Part shown: positions 26,988 to 36,113 of the stretch, piece after piece
How positions within the stretch are numbered: position 1 is the first letter of the stretch
Layout: each line of letters begins with the position of its first letter
Source: Collinsella sp. BA40
GTDB lineage: Bacteria > Actinomycetota > Coriobacteriia > Coriobacteriales > Coriobacteriaceae
Length of the DNA: 64,000 nt
NCBI RefSeq assembly: GCF_008014645.1
Contig: NZ_VOWY01000013.1
Location: 19,459-83,458, forward strand
Reading direction: 5' to 3'
Made by a program: the position numbers and the translations under genes
The notes under the pieces: generated by a model
What the model saw: the letters and a program-made list of their open reading frames with translations, nothing else
Told to the model about the DNA's origin: nothing
The model's database searches: none

Positions 26988-27416
26988 CTAGTCGAGCACC
27001 TCGACGAGCTCGATATCGAAATTGAGGTCGCAACCGGCGAGCTCGTGGTTCGCGTCGAGCTTGACGCCCTCGGGCGACACCTCCACGACGGTCACAGGCA
27101 CGGGCATGCCGCCAGGACCCTGCAGGAAGAGCTTCATGCCCACCTGGACCTTGTCGAAATCGGGCACCTCGGCTGCCGGGAAGAACAAGATCATGTCCTC
27201 GGAACGCTCGCCGTACGCCTCGGCGGCGGGAATGTGGACGGACTTCTTCTCGCCCACCTCCATGTCGAGCACGGCGGCGTCGAAGCCCTTGATCATCTGG
27301 CCGGCGCCGGCGACGAACTCGATGGGCTCGCCGCGGTCGTAGCTGGAATCGAACTGGGTGCCGTCATCGAGCGTGCCGCGGTAATGCGCGCGCACCTTCT
27401 TACCCTGGTTGGACAT
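26988..27416 (-). CDS. FKBP-type peptidyl-prolyl isomerase, SlyD-like
   Basis: A 142-residue SlyD-like prolyl isomerase and chaperone. The FKBP core is split by the usual insert-in-flap domain: FDSSYDRGEPIEFVAGAG and the IKGFDAAVLDMEVGEKK strand pair, then AEAYGERS, then NHELAGCDLNFDIELV at the end. The metal-binding His-rich tail of E. coli SlyD is absent. Of two ATGs (27422 and 27416) the second is preferred because AAAGAGG lies six bases ahead of it and runs into the first. It is transcribed alone and ends at a terminator. Confidence 0.9.
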   Translation of the reverse strand: MSNQGKKVRAHYRGTLDDGTQFDSSYDRGEPIEFVAGAGQMIKGFDAAVLDMEVGEKKSVHIPAAEAYGERSEDMILFFPAAEVPDFDKVQVGMKLFLQGPGGMPVPVTVVEVSPEGVKLDANHELAGCDLNFDIELVEVLD

Positions 27417-27561
27417 CTGCATCCTCTTTCAGTCGTAGGAACTCCGCCCGGATGGAGGCGAAGAGCTTGCGAGATAGCCGAAGCGGGCACGTTTCTCCCC
27501 TCCGGCACGTTGAACCACTATACCCGACGCCGCGCGTGCCTATGCCGCGCGCGAGGCAAAT

Positions 27562-28839
27562 CTACTCAACCGCCGCCACGCCCCGCTTGTCCTGCGGGAG
27601 CACCAGATTCAAGATGATGCCCACGAGCGTGGAGGTGGCCATGCCGGGCAGGGTGTAATCGCCCAGCGGGATGGCGATACCGGAGCACTCCATGCCCACG
27701 CCCAGGATGATGACGACCGACGCGATCATGAGGTTGCGGTTCACGTCGAAGTCGACGCGGTTGGATACGAGCATACGAAGGCCGTTGGAGGCGATGAGGC
27801 CGAACAGCAGCAGGCATACGCCGCCCATAACCGGGCTGGGAATGGAGTTGATGAGCGCGGCCAGCTTCGGGCAGAAGCCGCCCACCACGAGCGCGAAGCC
27901 GCCCGCATACCAGAAGATCTGCGTGGAATACACGCGCGTCACGCTCATCACGCCGATATTCTCGGCATAGGTCGTAGTGGGAGGACCGCCCAGGAAACCG
28001 GAGATGACGCAGGACAGGCCGTCGCCCGCAAGAGAGCGCGGCAGCAAAGGCCGATAGTCGCGATCCACGATCTCGCCCACCGCCAGCAGGTGACCGATGT
28101 GCTCGATCACCACGACGATGGCGACGGGGGCGACGAGCGCGATGGCGCCCATGTCGAATGTGGGGAAGCTCACGTTAGGCAGACCGATCCACGCCGCCTC
28201 GGCAACCGGCGCGAAATCCACCATGCCAAGCGCCACGGACACCAGATAGCCCACGATGATGGCGAGCAGAACGGGCACGGTGCCCACGATGCCGCCACGG
28301 CCCGAGAACAGCACGGCGGCAAACAGCGTAACCGCCGCCACGATGGCCCCCTGCACGTTGAAGACCGCGGCTCCGGCGGCGTCGGTCCCCATGAACGCCA
28401 TGTTGGCCGCGGTGGCCGACAACCCCACACCGATAACGACCATGACCGACGCCACCAGCACGGGAGGCAGCAAGCGATCGAGCCAGCCGGTACCCACCAG
28501 CTTGATGATACCCGCGACGGCAAGGAACACGAGGCCCGCCACGATCACGCCGGACATGGCGGCGTCGAGGCCGCGCGTGGCGCCCACGGCGACGATGGGA
28601 CTGATGAATGCGAACGAGCTCCCCAGATAGCTGGGGATCTTGTTACCGGTTACCAGCAGATAGCAGATGGTGCCGATACCCGAGCACATGATGGCGACGT
28701 TGGGATCGAGGCCCGTAAGAACGGGAACGAGCACCGTGGAGCCGAACATGCTCATCATGTGCTGGATACCCAACGGGATGGCGCGGCCGGGCGACACCCG
28801 GTCGTCGACGCCGATGACTTCACGCTCGTGGTGACTCAT
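27562..28839 (-). CDS. uraA: Uracil permease (nucleobase:cation symporter 2)
   Basis: A 425-residue membrane transporter of the NCS2 family with the usual 14 helices. Motifs: IQHMMSMFGSTVLVP in helix 1, a Glu in VVVIEHIGHLLAVGEI (helix 8) and TTTYAENIGVMSVTRVYS (helix 10), positions that bind uracil in UraA. AAAGGA lies seven bases ahead of the ATG at 28839; the open frame to 28902 overlaps the divergent gene's upstream region. A xanthine permease is a less likely alternative. No PyrR site or riboswitch is visible in the short upstream region. Confidence 0.88.
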   Translation of the reverse strand: MSHHEREVIGVDDRVSPGRAIPLGIQHMMSMFGSTVLVPVLTGLDPNVAIMCSGIGTICYLLVTGNKIPSYLGSSFAFISPIVAVGATRGLDAAMSGVIVAGLVFLAVAGIIKLVGTGWLDRLLPPVLVASVMVVIGVGLSATAANMAFMGTDAAGAAVFNVQGAIVAAVTLFAAVLFSGRGGIVGTVPVLLAIIVGYLVSVALGMVDFAPVAEAAWIGLPNVSFPTFDMGAIALVAPVAIVVVIEHIGHLLAVGEIVDRDYRPLLPRSLAGDGLSCVISGFLGGPPTTTYAENIGVMSVTRVYSTQIFWYAGGFALVVGGFCPKLAALINSIPSPVMGGVCLLLFGLIASNGLRMLVSNRVDFDVNRNLMIASVVIILGVGMECSGIAIPLGDYTLPGMATSTLVGIILNLVLPQDKRGVAAVE

Positions 28840-28980
28840 TGGCAGTCCTTTCGATAGGGAACAATTCGGTTTATGGTACCGTTTCCCAAAAGAAAGAGAC
28901 ACGTAAAGTCAAATTTGATCGCAAGCGGCAGGATGGAACCGCGCGGAGCGCAGCGCGACGAGCAAGCAAGGACAAGAGCC

Positions 28981-29640
28981 ATGGACGAACACGAGGCAAC
29001 CATCATCACAACCCCCGTCAACGGGATCCCCGTAGAAGTGCGGCGAAAGCGCGTGAAGAACTTCAACCTGCGCATCCGCACGGACGGCACCGTGGCATTG
29101 AGCATCCCGGAGCCCGCCACCATGGAGGAGGCCCAGGCGTTTCTAGCCGAGCGCGAACGATGGCTCGCGCCACGCGTGCCGAAGCGCGTCCCCGATGCGA
29201 ACGGCGACGATCCGGCAGCCACGTGCACCGCAACGGAAGCTTGGGAGCGCACGCACCTCTGGGGCAAACCGCTCTCTCCCGACGAGGCGCCCGCAGATGC
29301 CAAAGCCACCGCAGAGCTTCAGAAGAGCGAGCTCATGCGCGTGCTGCCGAAAACGATGAAGCGCCTGCAGAAGAAGGTCGGCGTGGAAGCGGGCTGGTGG
29401 CAGATCCGCCACATGAAGACGTGCTGGGGTTCGTGCACCCCGAGCACCGGCGCGATCCGCATCAACGCGCGCCTCGCCTCATATCCGCCCGCCTGCCTCG
29501 AGTACGTGATGATCCACGAACTCGTGCACCTGATGGAGCCCAACCACGGCAAGCGCTTCCACATGCTCCTCGACGTCTACTGCCCGCGCAATCGCGAACT
29601 CAAGCAGCTACTCAGCCACGCAGCCGAGACGATCGCATAG
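28981..29640 (+). CDS. YgjP-type zinc metallopeptidase (DUF45)
   Basis: A 219-residue soluble protein of the YgjP/DUF45 family. The metal site MIHELVHLMEPNHGKRF has the HExxH motif and a third ligand in the NHG segment, and the preceding KTCWGSCTPSTGAIRIN segment is the family hallmark. Members are often encoded beside restriction genes or as solitary genes; the substrate is unknown. The start at 28981 is chosen for AAGGACA upstream and because the family N-terminus begins VNGIPVEVRRKRVKNF shortly after; the frame is open further upstream. It is divergent from uraA. Confidence 0.85.
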   Translation: MDEHEATIITTPVNGIPVEVRRKRVKNFNLRIRTDGTVALSIPEPATMEEAQAFLAERERWLAPRVPKRVPDANGDDPAATCTATEAWERTHLWGKPLSPDEAPADAKATAELQKSELMRVLPKTMKRLQKKVGVEAGWWQIRHMKTCWGSCTPSTGAIRINARLASYPPACLEYVMIHELVHLMEPNHGKRFHMLLDVYCPRNRELKQLLSHAAETIA

Positions 29641-29657
29641 GCGTGCGCTACCGCACA

Positions 29658-29693
29658 GGCGGGGGCGCGCCGCCCGCGCAGCGCGCCCCCGCC
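29658..29693. terminator. GC-rich hairpin between convergent genes
   Basis: GGCGGGGGCGCGC and its complement GCGCGCCCCCGCC flank a ten-base loop. It lies between the ends of the YgjP-type gene and folB and may stop both transcripts, though no T-run is present. Confidence 0.5.
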
Positions 29694-29769
29694 CAGCAAA
29701 ATCGTCTCGCGGATGCGGGCCACCGCGCAAAACGGGCGGCCCGCATACGGCGCGCGCAGCGCCGCGCCC

Positions 29770-30255
29770 CTACCGCAGGCGCTCGATCTCCACGCCCACG
29801 GATCGCAGCGGCAGGCCTACGGGAGCCCACGGCTTCTCGATCTTCAGGCGAACACCCATCAGAAGCGGATAGCGGTCGATGAGATAGGCCGCCAGCGCCT
29901 CGGCCATACGTTCAACGAGCTTAAACGTATGCTCGCGCAAGAAGCCGTCGATATCGTGGCACACCGTGCCGTAATCGATGGAGGCGTCCAGGTCATCCGT
30001 CTGGCCCGCACGGCGCGTATCGCAGTAAAGCGTCGCCGACACCACGAACTTCTGGCCGAGCTTGTTCTCTTCCTCGTATACGCCGTGGTTGGCATACACT
30101 TCAAGGCCGTCGATAAACACCTTATCGGCCAAGGCCACGTCCTCGGCCGTCACATGGCTCACGGATCCGGCGCGCACCGGCAGGCCCGCGCCGTCGCGGC
30201 GCGCCAGCACGCCGCGGTCGTCCTCGATGGTCTCGCATAGCTTCTTCCCGCTCAT
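29770..30255 (-). CDS. folB: Dihydroneopterin aldolase
   Basis: Dihydroneopterin aldolase of the folate pathway, 161 residues. The aldolase domain starts near residue 45: VFIDGLEVYANHGVYEEENKLG carries the substrate-binding family pattern (N-H-G-V-x-x-x-E), and KIEKPWAP is the C-terminal catalytic Lys region. About 45 extra N-terminal residues precede it and resemble nothing I recognise. Two ATGs (30261 and 30255) follow AAGGAAG; the second has better spacing. It follows the HD-domain gene by 13 bases and is the last gene of the folE operon. Confidence 0.9.
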   Translation of the reverse strand: MSGKKLCETIEDDRGVLARRDGAGLPVRAGSVSHVTAEDVALADKVFIDGLEVYANHGVYEEENKLGQKFVVSATLYCDTRRAGQTDDLDASIDYGTVCHDIDGFLREHTFKLVERMAEALAAYLIDRYPLLMGVRLKIEKPWAPVGLPLRSVGVEIERLR

Positions 30256-30268
30256 GCTCATCGCTTCC

Positions 30269-30910
30269 TTACATACGAATCGCGAGGTTCTTCTTCTCGT
30301 CAGGCCAGTTGCACGCCGAGCGCGCGGGACAGGCGAAGCAGAGGCGAACCGCCTTGTCGGCGCGGCGCAGCGCCCGCGGCAACACGGCCGCGCGGTCGGC
30401 GGCGGCATCCGGTACCGCCGCGCTCGAACGATGATGCGCGATCGCGCAGACGATCTGCGCGCACTCGTCCGGCGAGAAACGTGTATCAGGTTCTACCGTA
30501 CCCAAAATCTCGCGGGCAATCCGCGCTCCCGCCGCATCGTGGGGCTCACCCGTCTCGTATTCGGCACCGCGGCCTATATCATGCAACAACGCCGCAGCGT
30601 ACACGATGTCCTTCGGTATATGGAGGTCGCGCGCAGACTCGTCCTCGAGCAGCAAGATCCAGCACGCACGCGCCACATCTAGGAAATGCTGCAGGTCGTG
30701 GCGGCAGAAGATGCGATTCGCCTCGGCCTGCTGCAACGCGGCGAACGCATGCTGATAGTCAGGGTGGCGCCAGACGGCGTCGACGCGCGGCATGTCCGCC
30801 GCGCCCGCCCCTGCAGGCGCCGACGAAACCCGGCTTCGGCACGGCGCATCCGATGCCGACGCACGGCCCCGTGCGGCTCCGGCCTCGACAGACCCCAGCG
30901 CAACGGCCAT
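30269..30910 (-). CDS. HD-domain phosphohydrolase within the folate operon
   Basis: A 213-residue protein with an HD domain: first His in CRHDLQHFLDVARAC, the HD pair in AALLHDIGRGAEY, further His in IAHHRSS. The C-terminus has three Cys in FACPARSAC, possibly another metal site. It begins two bases after the folE stop and folB follows 13 bases after its end, so the three genes form one tight operon. Folate operons of clostridia often hold an HD protein in this place. A role in removing phosphates from dihydroneopterin triphosphate, the step without a gene here, is an attractive inference but is not shown by the sequence. Confidence 0.8.
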   Translation of the reverse strand: MAVALGSVEAGAARGRASASDAPCRSRVSSAPAGAGAADMPRVDAVWRHPDYQHAFAALQQAEANRIFCRHDLQHFLDVARACWILLLEDESARDLHIPKDIVYAAALLHDIGRGAEYETGEPHDAAGARIAREILGTVEPDTRFSPDECAQIVCAIAHHRSSAAVPDAAADRAAVLPRALRRADKAVRLCFACPARSACNWPDEKKNLAIRM

Positions 30911-30912
30911 AT

Positions 30913-31476
30913 CTAGCCGCGATCCAGCATGTTGAAGAACCGCTGCTCCAGAGCGGGATTCGTCTCGAACGCCCCGCGACGAGCCAACGTGACCGTCTTC
31001 GTGCCCGGCTTCTGCACGCCGCGCATGGTCATGCACATGTGCTCGGCCTCGAGCAGGACGATAGCGCCCTGCGGCGCAAGGTAGTCCATGAGCGCATCGG
31101 CGATCTGCGCCGTGAGCTGCTCCTGCAGCTGCAGACGACGGGCGAACGTTTCGACCGTGCGCGCGAGCTTGGACAGGCCGGCGACGCGACCGTTCGGGAT
31201 ATAGCCGATGGCGGCCTTGCCGTAAAAGGGCAGCATATGATGTTCGCACAGCGAGTAAAACGTGATATCGCGCTCGATCACCAAATCGTTGCTACCAACG
31301 GAGAAGGTCTTGGAAAGGTACTCGGCGGCATCGCTCTCCATACCCGCCGCAAGTTGCTCGGCATACATGCGCGCCACGCGCGCGGGCGTCTCGACCAAGC
31401 CCTCGCGCGAGGGGTCCTCGCCGATCCCCTCGAGCAACAGGCGCACGGCCTCTTCAACTTTTTGCTGGTCAACCAT
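30913..31476 (-). CDS. folE: GTP cyclohydrolase I
   Basis: FolE, the first enzyme of folate synthesis, 187 residues. Landmarks: [17 protein letters not shown] (zinc and substrate His), [17 protein letters not shown] and [15 protein letters not shown] with the zinc Cys in MCMTMRG. All expected metal ligands (Cys and two His) can be seen. AAGGAG lies nine bases before the ATG at 31476. It opens an operon with the HD protein and folB. Confidence 0.95.
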   Translation of the reverse strand: MVDQQKVEEAVRLLLEGIGEDPSREGLVETPARVARMYAEQLAAGMESDAAEYLSKTFSVGSNDLVIERDITFYSLCEHHMLPFYGKAAIGYIPNGRVAGLSKLARTVETFARRLQLQEQLTAQIADALMDYLAPQGAIVLLEAEHMCMTMRGVQKPGTKTVTLARRGAFETNPALEQRFFNMLDRG

Positions 31477-31675
31477 GGTATACGCTCCTTAACTCGCGCA
31501 CGTGCACACGTTTTGCATCACTGTTCTCGCTATGGTACCACGCATGCCCCGCCACCGTTTGAGACCCAGGCGCATCCAGCTCGTATACGGCTGCGCCGCA
31601 TGCCGCGCACCGCCGTTGCCGGCACAGATGGAGCGAAGTGCAAGGATGCCGCCCGCGCATTAGAGGTGCCAGACG

Positions 31676-32254
31676 CTACATCGTATGAGTGGCGTAGATC
31701 TCCTTGTCGACCCACGGCATCACGGCAGCATCCACGGTCTCCCCGCGCTCGATGGCCGCCAGGGTGGCGGGCATATCGATCAGTCGCTGGTTGGACGATC
31801 CACGGAATCGCAGCGTGATGTCATAGAGCTCCTGGATGAAAGGTCCATCGACCAACACGTCCACGCAGGAAAGCAAGCGGTCCGTATATTCGGTTCGATG
31901 ACGGCCACCGGGCAGCAGCTCGTCGAGCGTGTCGCCGGTAAAGCACCATATGGTCTTGCCGCTCGTCCGCGGGTACGCGGCTCGCACGCGCTCGAGAAAG
32001 CCGACCAACCCCGCCTGGTTCTCGGGCTCCATAGGCTCTCCACCCAGCACCGTGAGGCCATCGACGTACGCGGGACGAAGCGATTCGATGATCTCATCCT
32101 CGACCTCGCGGGAAAACGGATCGCCTGCGGCGAAGTTCCACGCTACCTCGTTAAAGCAATTCTTGCACCCGCGCCGGCAGCCCGAAACAAACAAGCTGGT
32201 CCGCACGCCCTCGCCATTCGCGATATCGAAATACTTAATCTCAGCGTAGTTCAT
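31676..32254 (-). CDS. nrdG: Anaerobic ribonucleotide reductase activating protein
   Basis: NrdG, the radical SAM enzyme that installs the glycyl radical on NrdD. The iron-sulfur motif is CRRGCKNC near the N-terminus (FVSGCRRGCKNCFNEVAW region, CxxxCxxC), followed by LTVLGGEPM, the GGE SAM-binding motif. Length 192 residues is normal. The frame runs open to 32362, but the ATG at 32254 with GGGGGT upstream gives the family N-terminus MNYAEIKYFDIANGEG. It lies 238 bases after nrdD on the same strand, separated from it by a terminator-like hairpin, so it is probably expressed partly by read-through. Confidence 0.93.
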   Translation of the reverse strand: MNYAEIKYFDIANGEGVRTSLFVSGCRRGCKNCFNEVAWNFAAGDPFSREVEDEIIESLRPAYVDGLTVLGGEPMEPENQAGLVGFLERVRAAYPRTSGKTIWCFTGDTLDELLPGGRHRTEYTDRLLSCVDVLVDGPFIQELYDITLRFRGSSNQRLIDMPATLAAIERGETVDAAVMPWVDKEIYATHTM

Positions 32255-32396
32255 CGAGCACACCCCCACCGTCGCGTTTTCGCAACAGTGTAGGGATATG
32301 CGCAAGGCATCGCAACGAGATGCGTCCGAAGCCATCAAAACCGCAGGCCTCTCCCCTATCAAAAAGAAAAGGAAAGCGCACGCCCCGAAGGGGTCC

Positions 32397-32427
32397 GGCC
32401 CCGCTGGGATCGAATCCCATCGGGGCC
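32397..32427 (-). terminator. Hairpin after nrdD
   Basis: GGCCCCG and CGGGGCC with an inner TGGGAT/ATCCCA stem. On the minus strand a further GACCCC..GGGG segment and a T-rich stretch (TTTCCTTTTC) follow. Located 66 bases downstream of the nrdD stop and upstream of nrdG. Confidence 0.6.
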
Positions 32428-32492
32428 TTCGTGGGAGCAGGACTGCTCGAGCGCCGGATGCCGTATGTCCCCGGCACCCGCCTGAATCAACC

Positions 32493-34715
32493 CTACAGGT
32501 GCAGCACGCGATCGCGAATCTCCTCGGTGCGGCCCTGGTTCCAGAACTGCGTGCCGATGTACCCGCACGTACGGCGCGCCACGTTTAGCTTCTCCTGGTC
32601 GCGGTTGCCGCAATTGGGGCACTCCCACACAAGCTTGCCGTCGTCCTCGACGATAGCGATCTCGCCATCGTAGCCGCACTCCTGGCAGTAGTCGCTCTTC
32701 GTATTCAGCTCCGCGTACATGATGTTGTCGTAGATATACTGCATCACGCGGATGACTGCCTTGAGGTTATCCTGCATGTTGGGAACCTCGACATACGAGA
32801 TGGCGCCGCCCGGAGACAAACGCTGGAACTGGCTCTCGAACTGAAGCTTATCGAAAGCGTCGATCTCCTCGGTCACGTGCACATGGTAGCTGTTGGTGAT
32901 GTAGCCCTTGTCGGTGACGCCGGGAATGATGCCGAAACGGCGCTGCAGCAGCTTGGCGAACTTGTACGTCGTCGACTCGAGCGGCGTGCCGTAGAGCGAG
33001 TAGTCGATATCCTCGGCAGCCTTCCACTCGGCGCACTTGTCGTTCATATGCTGCATGACGTCCATAGCGAACGGCGTGCCCGCGGCATCGGTGTGGCTAG
33101 CACCCGTCATGTACTTCACGCACTCATACAAACCCGCGTAACCCAAGCTGATGGTGGAGTACCCACCGTACAGCAGCTTGTCGATGGTCTCGCCCTTGTC
33201 CAGGCGGGCCAGCGCACCGTACTGCCACAGGATGGGCGCAGCATCCGACAGGGTGCCCAGAAGGCGCTCGTGGCGGCAACGCAACGCCTTATGGCAGAGT
33301 TCGAGGCGCTCATCGAAGATCTCCCAGAACTTGTCCATATCCTGATGCGACGAAAGGGCGACGTCGACGAGGTTGATGGTCACGACGCCCTGGTTGAAGC
33401 GCCCGTAGTACTTGGGCTTGCCCGGTTCGTAGTTCTTGGCGCGCGCCACGTTATCGTAGCCGTTGCCGGAACGATCGGGCGTGAGGAACGAACGACAACC
33501 CATGCAGGTGTAGCAATCGCCATTGCCCTCGGTCTCGCCCTTTGAGAGCTTGTACTCGCGCATCTTCTTCTCGGAGATGTAATCGGGCACCATGCGCTTG
33601 GCGGTGCACTTGGCGGCCAGCTCCGTGAGATAGAAATAGGGAGCGCCCTCGGTGATGTTGTCCTCTTCGAGCACATAGATGAGCTTGGGGAACGCTGGGG
33701 TGATCCAAACGCCCGCCTCGTTCTTCACGCCCTCGTAACGCTGGCGCAGCGTCTCCTCGATGATCATGGCAAGATCGCGCTTCTCGGACTCCGTGCGCGC
33801 TTCGTTCAGGTACATGAACACGGTTACGAACGGCGCCTGGCCGTTCGTGGTCATAAGCGTCACGACCTGGTACTGAATGGTCTGGACACCGCGGCGGATC
33901 TCGTCGCGCAAGCGCGTCTCCACCACGTCGGCCACTTTGTCCTGCGGCGCCTCGACGCCCAGCTCGGCGAGCTCGGCCTCGACCTGACGGCGAATCTTCT
34001 GGCGGGACACCTCGACGAAGGGGGCGAGATGCGTGAGCGAGATGGACTGACCGCCATACTGGCACGAAGCCACCTGGGCGATGATCTGCGTAGCGATGTT
34101 GCATGCCGTGGAGAAGCTGTGCGGCCTTTCGATGAGCGTTCCCGAGATCACGGTGCCGTTCTGGAGCATATCCTCAAGATTCACCAGGTCGCAGTTGTGC
34201 ATATGCTGGGCAAAGTAATCGGAATCATGGAAATGGATAAGGCCCTCGTTATGGGCAGCAACCACATCCTCGGGCAGCAGCACGCGCTGCGTGAGGTCTT
34301 TAGAGACCTCACCCGCCATATAGTCGCGCTGCACCGAGTTGACAGTAGGGTTCTTATTGGAGTTTTCCTGCTTGACCTCTTCGTTGTTGCACTCGATGAG
34401 GGACAGGATCTTGTCGTCGGTGGTGTTCTTGGTTCGCTTGAGGCCCTGAACGTAGCGATAGATGATATAGCGGCGGGCCACCTCGTAGCGCTCGAGGGCC
34501 ATGATCTGATCCTCGACCATATCCTGGATCTCTTCCACGGAGACGGTGTGGCCTGCGGCGGCACACGCCTGCTCGACGTTGCGGGCGGCGGCAACCACCT
34601 GCTCATCGGTGAGGCGATCGGCCTCGGAGGCCTCCAGGTTCGCGCCGTTGATGGCGTTGACGATCTTGTCGATATCAAACGTAACCTCGATACCGCTGCG
34701 CTTGATGATCTTCAT
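32493..34715 (-). CDS. nrdD: Anaerobic (class III) ribonucleoside-triphosphate reductase
   Basis: NrdD, 740 residues, makes deoxyribonucleotides without oxygen. An ATP-cone allosteric domain covers residues 1-95 (KIIKRSGIEVTFDIDKIVNAI). The active-site region includes CYTCMGCRSFLTPDR. The C-terminal zinc site has two CxxC pairs (CQECGYDG and CPNCGNRD), and the glycyl radical loop RRTCGYIGTQFWNQG is intact. GGGAGAG lies nine bases before the ATG. NrdG follows downstream. A strong NrdR box about 290 bases upstream indicates control by the universal RNR repressor. Confidence 0.97.
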   Translation of the reverse strand: MKIIKRSGIEVTFDIDKIVNAINGANLEASEADRLTDEQVVAAARNVEQACAAAGHTVSVEEIQDMVEDQIMALERYEVARRYIIYRYVQGLKRTKNTTDDKILSLIECNNEEVKQENSNKNPTVNSVQRDYMAGEVSKDLTQRVLLPEDVVAAHNEGLIHFHDSDYFAQHMHNCDLVNLEDMLQNGTVISGTLIERPHSFSTACNIATQIIAQVASCQYGGQSISLTHLAPFVEVSRQKIRRQVEAELAELGVEAPQDKVADVVETRLRDEIRRGVQTIQYQVVTLMTTNGQAPFVTVFMYLNEARTESEKRDLAMIIEETLRQRYEGVKNEAGVWITPAFPKLIYVLEEDNITEGAPYFYLTELAAKCTAKRMVPDYISEKKMREYKLSKGETEGNGDCYTCMGCRSFLTPDRSGNGYDNVARAKNYEPGKPKYYGRFNQGVVTINLVDVALSSHQDMDKFWEIFDERLELCHKALRCRHERLLGTLSDAAPILWQYGALARLDKGETIDKLLYGGYSTISLGYAGLYECVKYMTGASHTDAAGTPFAMDVMQHMNDKCAEWKAAEDIDYSLYGTPLESTTYKFAKLLQRRFGIIPGVTDKGYITNSYHVHVTEEIDAFDKLQFESQFQRLSPGGAISYVEVPNMQDNLKAVIRVMQYIYDNIMYAELNTKSDYCQECGYDGEIAIVEDDGKLVWECPNCGNRDQEKLNVARRTCGYIGTQFWNQGRTEEIRDRVLHL

Positions 34716-35000
34716 GCGTGCCGCTCTCCCTTGCTCGCGCCGCCCTTCCGGGCCCGCACGCCCGAGTTATATAGTCGGGCGATGGTGCTTACAGCGCGAA
34801 GAACCCAGACCGGGCAGGCGCCCCGCCGGGAACATCACGCTGCGATCTTGCTATTTGAAACTCTACGAAACCGTGCGGACACGAAGCGATCCTTTCCAAC
34901 CGACCCCCTGCCAACACGGCACCGCAGAGCACCCCGATGAGGTGCCTCCCTATGATACGACAAGTTCATTCCCATATCATGTAAGAGCTCAAAAGCTATT
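34716..35000 (-). other. Long nrdD leader region
   Basis: The 285 bases between the NrdR box and the nrdD start hold no gene I can support. If transcription begins at the candidate promoter, this is an unusually long untranslated leader; no riboswitch class was recognised in it. Confidence 0.3.
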
Positions 35001-35016
35001 GCACTATATATTGTGT
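35001..35016 (-). promoter_or_regulatory. NrdR box upstream of nrdD
   Basis: GCACTATATATTGTGT differs from the NrdR consensus ACACTATATATTGTGT only in the first base. It overlaps a candidate promoter on the minus strand (TTGACC at 35029-35024 and TATAGT at 35008-35003, 15 bases apart), about 290 bases ahead of nrdD. NrdR boxes usually come in pairs about 31 bases apart; no second box is recognisable. Confidence 0.75.
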
Positions 35017-35293
35017 TCCTGCAGGTCAATGCGGGTAAGATTCTTTTTGAACATCATGGTAAATCGAGGCGCTAGCAAACAGTTTTCCGCTTAGCAATAC
35101 GCTCGACCTGCGACTCGTTCGAAGAGCCTGAATTGGCCGATTCCCAAATCATCCACAACTCATAAAGGGAAACCTGGGAGAACGCCGATCACACTACAAG
35201 GAGCCCAGATGTTGTGGCGAACTCCAGAGCGAGGAAGATGATGGGCTGAAATACAAAAAAACCGGAGGCAATAACCTCCGGTCTTGTTGTTCT

Positions 35294-35368
<75 letters not shown>

Positions 35369-35412
35369 CAATGTGGGTTTGCGTTTCGGCTGTGTGCCTC
35401 AGCGCGAGATTT

Positions 35413-35441
35413 AATATACGGGACTCGGCGCACGAGCGCAA
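35413..35441 (-). promoter_or_regulatory. Promoter of tRNA-Val
   Basis: TTGCGC and TATATT on the minus strand are 17 bases apart, 45 bases upstream of the tRNA. Confidence 0.7.
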
Positions 35442-35844
35442 GGACTTTTTTCAAATTTCTTTAAACTTTTTTTCCCACCCTTTACTACCTGCGGTTTTCT
35501 TGAGGGTGCCATCGAATCGCCAATCGGTTGTCGGCCGCAGGAAGGTATCGCCGACACTCGTATAGAGCGGTCTGGGCGGCCCCGTCCCGCGATCGAGCGG
35601 ACAACGGGAAGGCGAACGGCGTTGCCGCGTACCCCGCGTAAAAGAAACCTTCCTCCCCCCAGCCCGGCCGACACCGCATCGTCGCGCCATCGAAACGAGG
35701 TCCGCTTCAAACCGATGCCAACGCCCTCCGACCGCGGGGCGCTACTAGGCCATGTCAATCGATGCGACGCCGATCGATCTGCATCCCCGGCTTCAGCCTG
35801 AAAACGTCATCGGCGACCGACGGGAAACTTTTTTAAAATTCCCC
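35442..35844. other. Intergenic stretch between divergent tRNA genes
   Basis: About 400 bases. It contains a T-rich tract at 35445-35475 and the motif AAACCGCAGGT (minus strand, 35487-35497). Several frames of 60-80 codons cross it on both strands, but none has a ribosome site or looks like a known protein. Confidence 0.3.
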
Positions 35845-35873
35845 TTGCACCATCAAGCGGAATCGCGTATATT
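35845..35873 (+). promoter_or_regulatory. Promoter of the first tRNA-Gly
   Basis: TTGCAC and TATATT, 17 bases apart, end 12 bases before the tRNA. Confidence 0.8.
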
Positions 35874-35885
35874 ACTTTCTCGCAA

Positions 35886-35961
35886 GCGGACATGGCTCAG
35901 TTGGTAGAGCACAACCTTGCCAAGGTTGGGGTCGCGGGTTCGAGCCCCGTTGTCCGCTCCA
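35886..35961 (+). tRNA. tRNA-Gly (anticodon GCC), copy 1
   Basis: Acceptor GCGGACA/TGTCCGC, anticodon stem CAACC/GGTTG with loop TTGCCAA (GCC), T loop TTCGAGC, encoded CCA. Followed 44 bases later by tRNA-Cys, so the two are probably co-transcribed. Confidence 0.97.
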
Positions 35962-36005
35962 TTGCTTGCTTGAGGGCCGACTCTTCGATCGGCCCTTTGC
36001 ATAAT

Positions 36006-36079
36006 GGCGAAGTGGCCAAGTGGTAAGGCAGAGGCCTGCAAAGCCTTTACCCCCGGTTCGAATCCGGGCTTCGCCTCCA
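36006..36079 (+). tRNA. tRNA-Cys (anticodon GCA)
   Basis: Acceptor GGCGAAG/CTTCGCC, anticodon stem GAGGC/GCCTT with loop CTGCAAA (GCA), T loop TTCGAAT, encoded CCA. Confidence 0.96.
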
Positions 36080-36087
36080 GAATTTTC

Positions 36088-36113
36088 AAGACGCCTTCGG
36101 GCGTCTTTTTTTA
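36088..36113 (+). terminator. Terminator of the Gly-Cys tRNA unit
   Basis: AAGACGCC-TTCG-GGCGTCTT followed by a run of T; a textbook terminator. Confidence 0.95.

Noticed and set aside
30481..31818. Long plus-strand frame across folE and the HD gene
   Set aside because: Antisense shadow of GC-rich genes; the minus-strand genes show all catalytic motifs.
35411..35758. Minus-strand frames between the tRNA genes
   Set aside because: Three phases are open at once, none has a ribosome site or familiar motifs, and a tRNA promoter overlaps.
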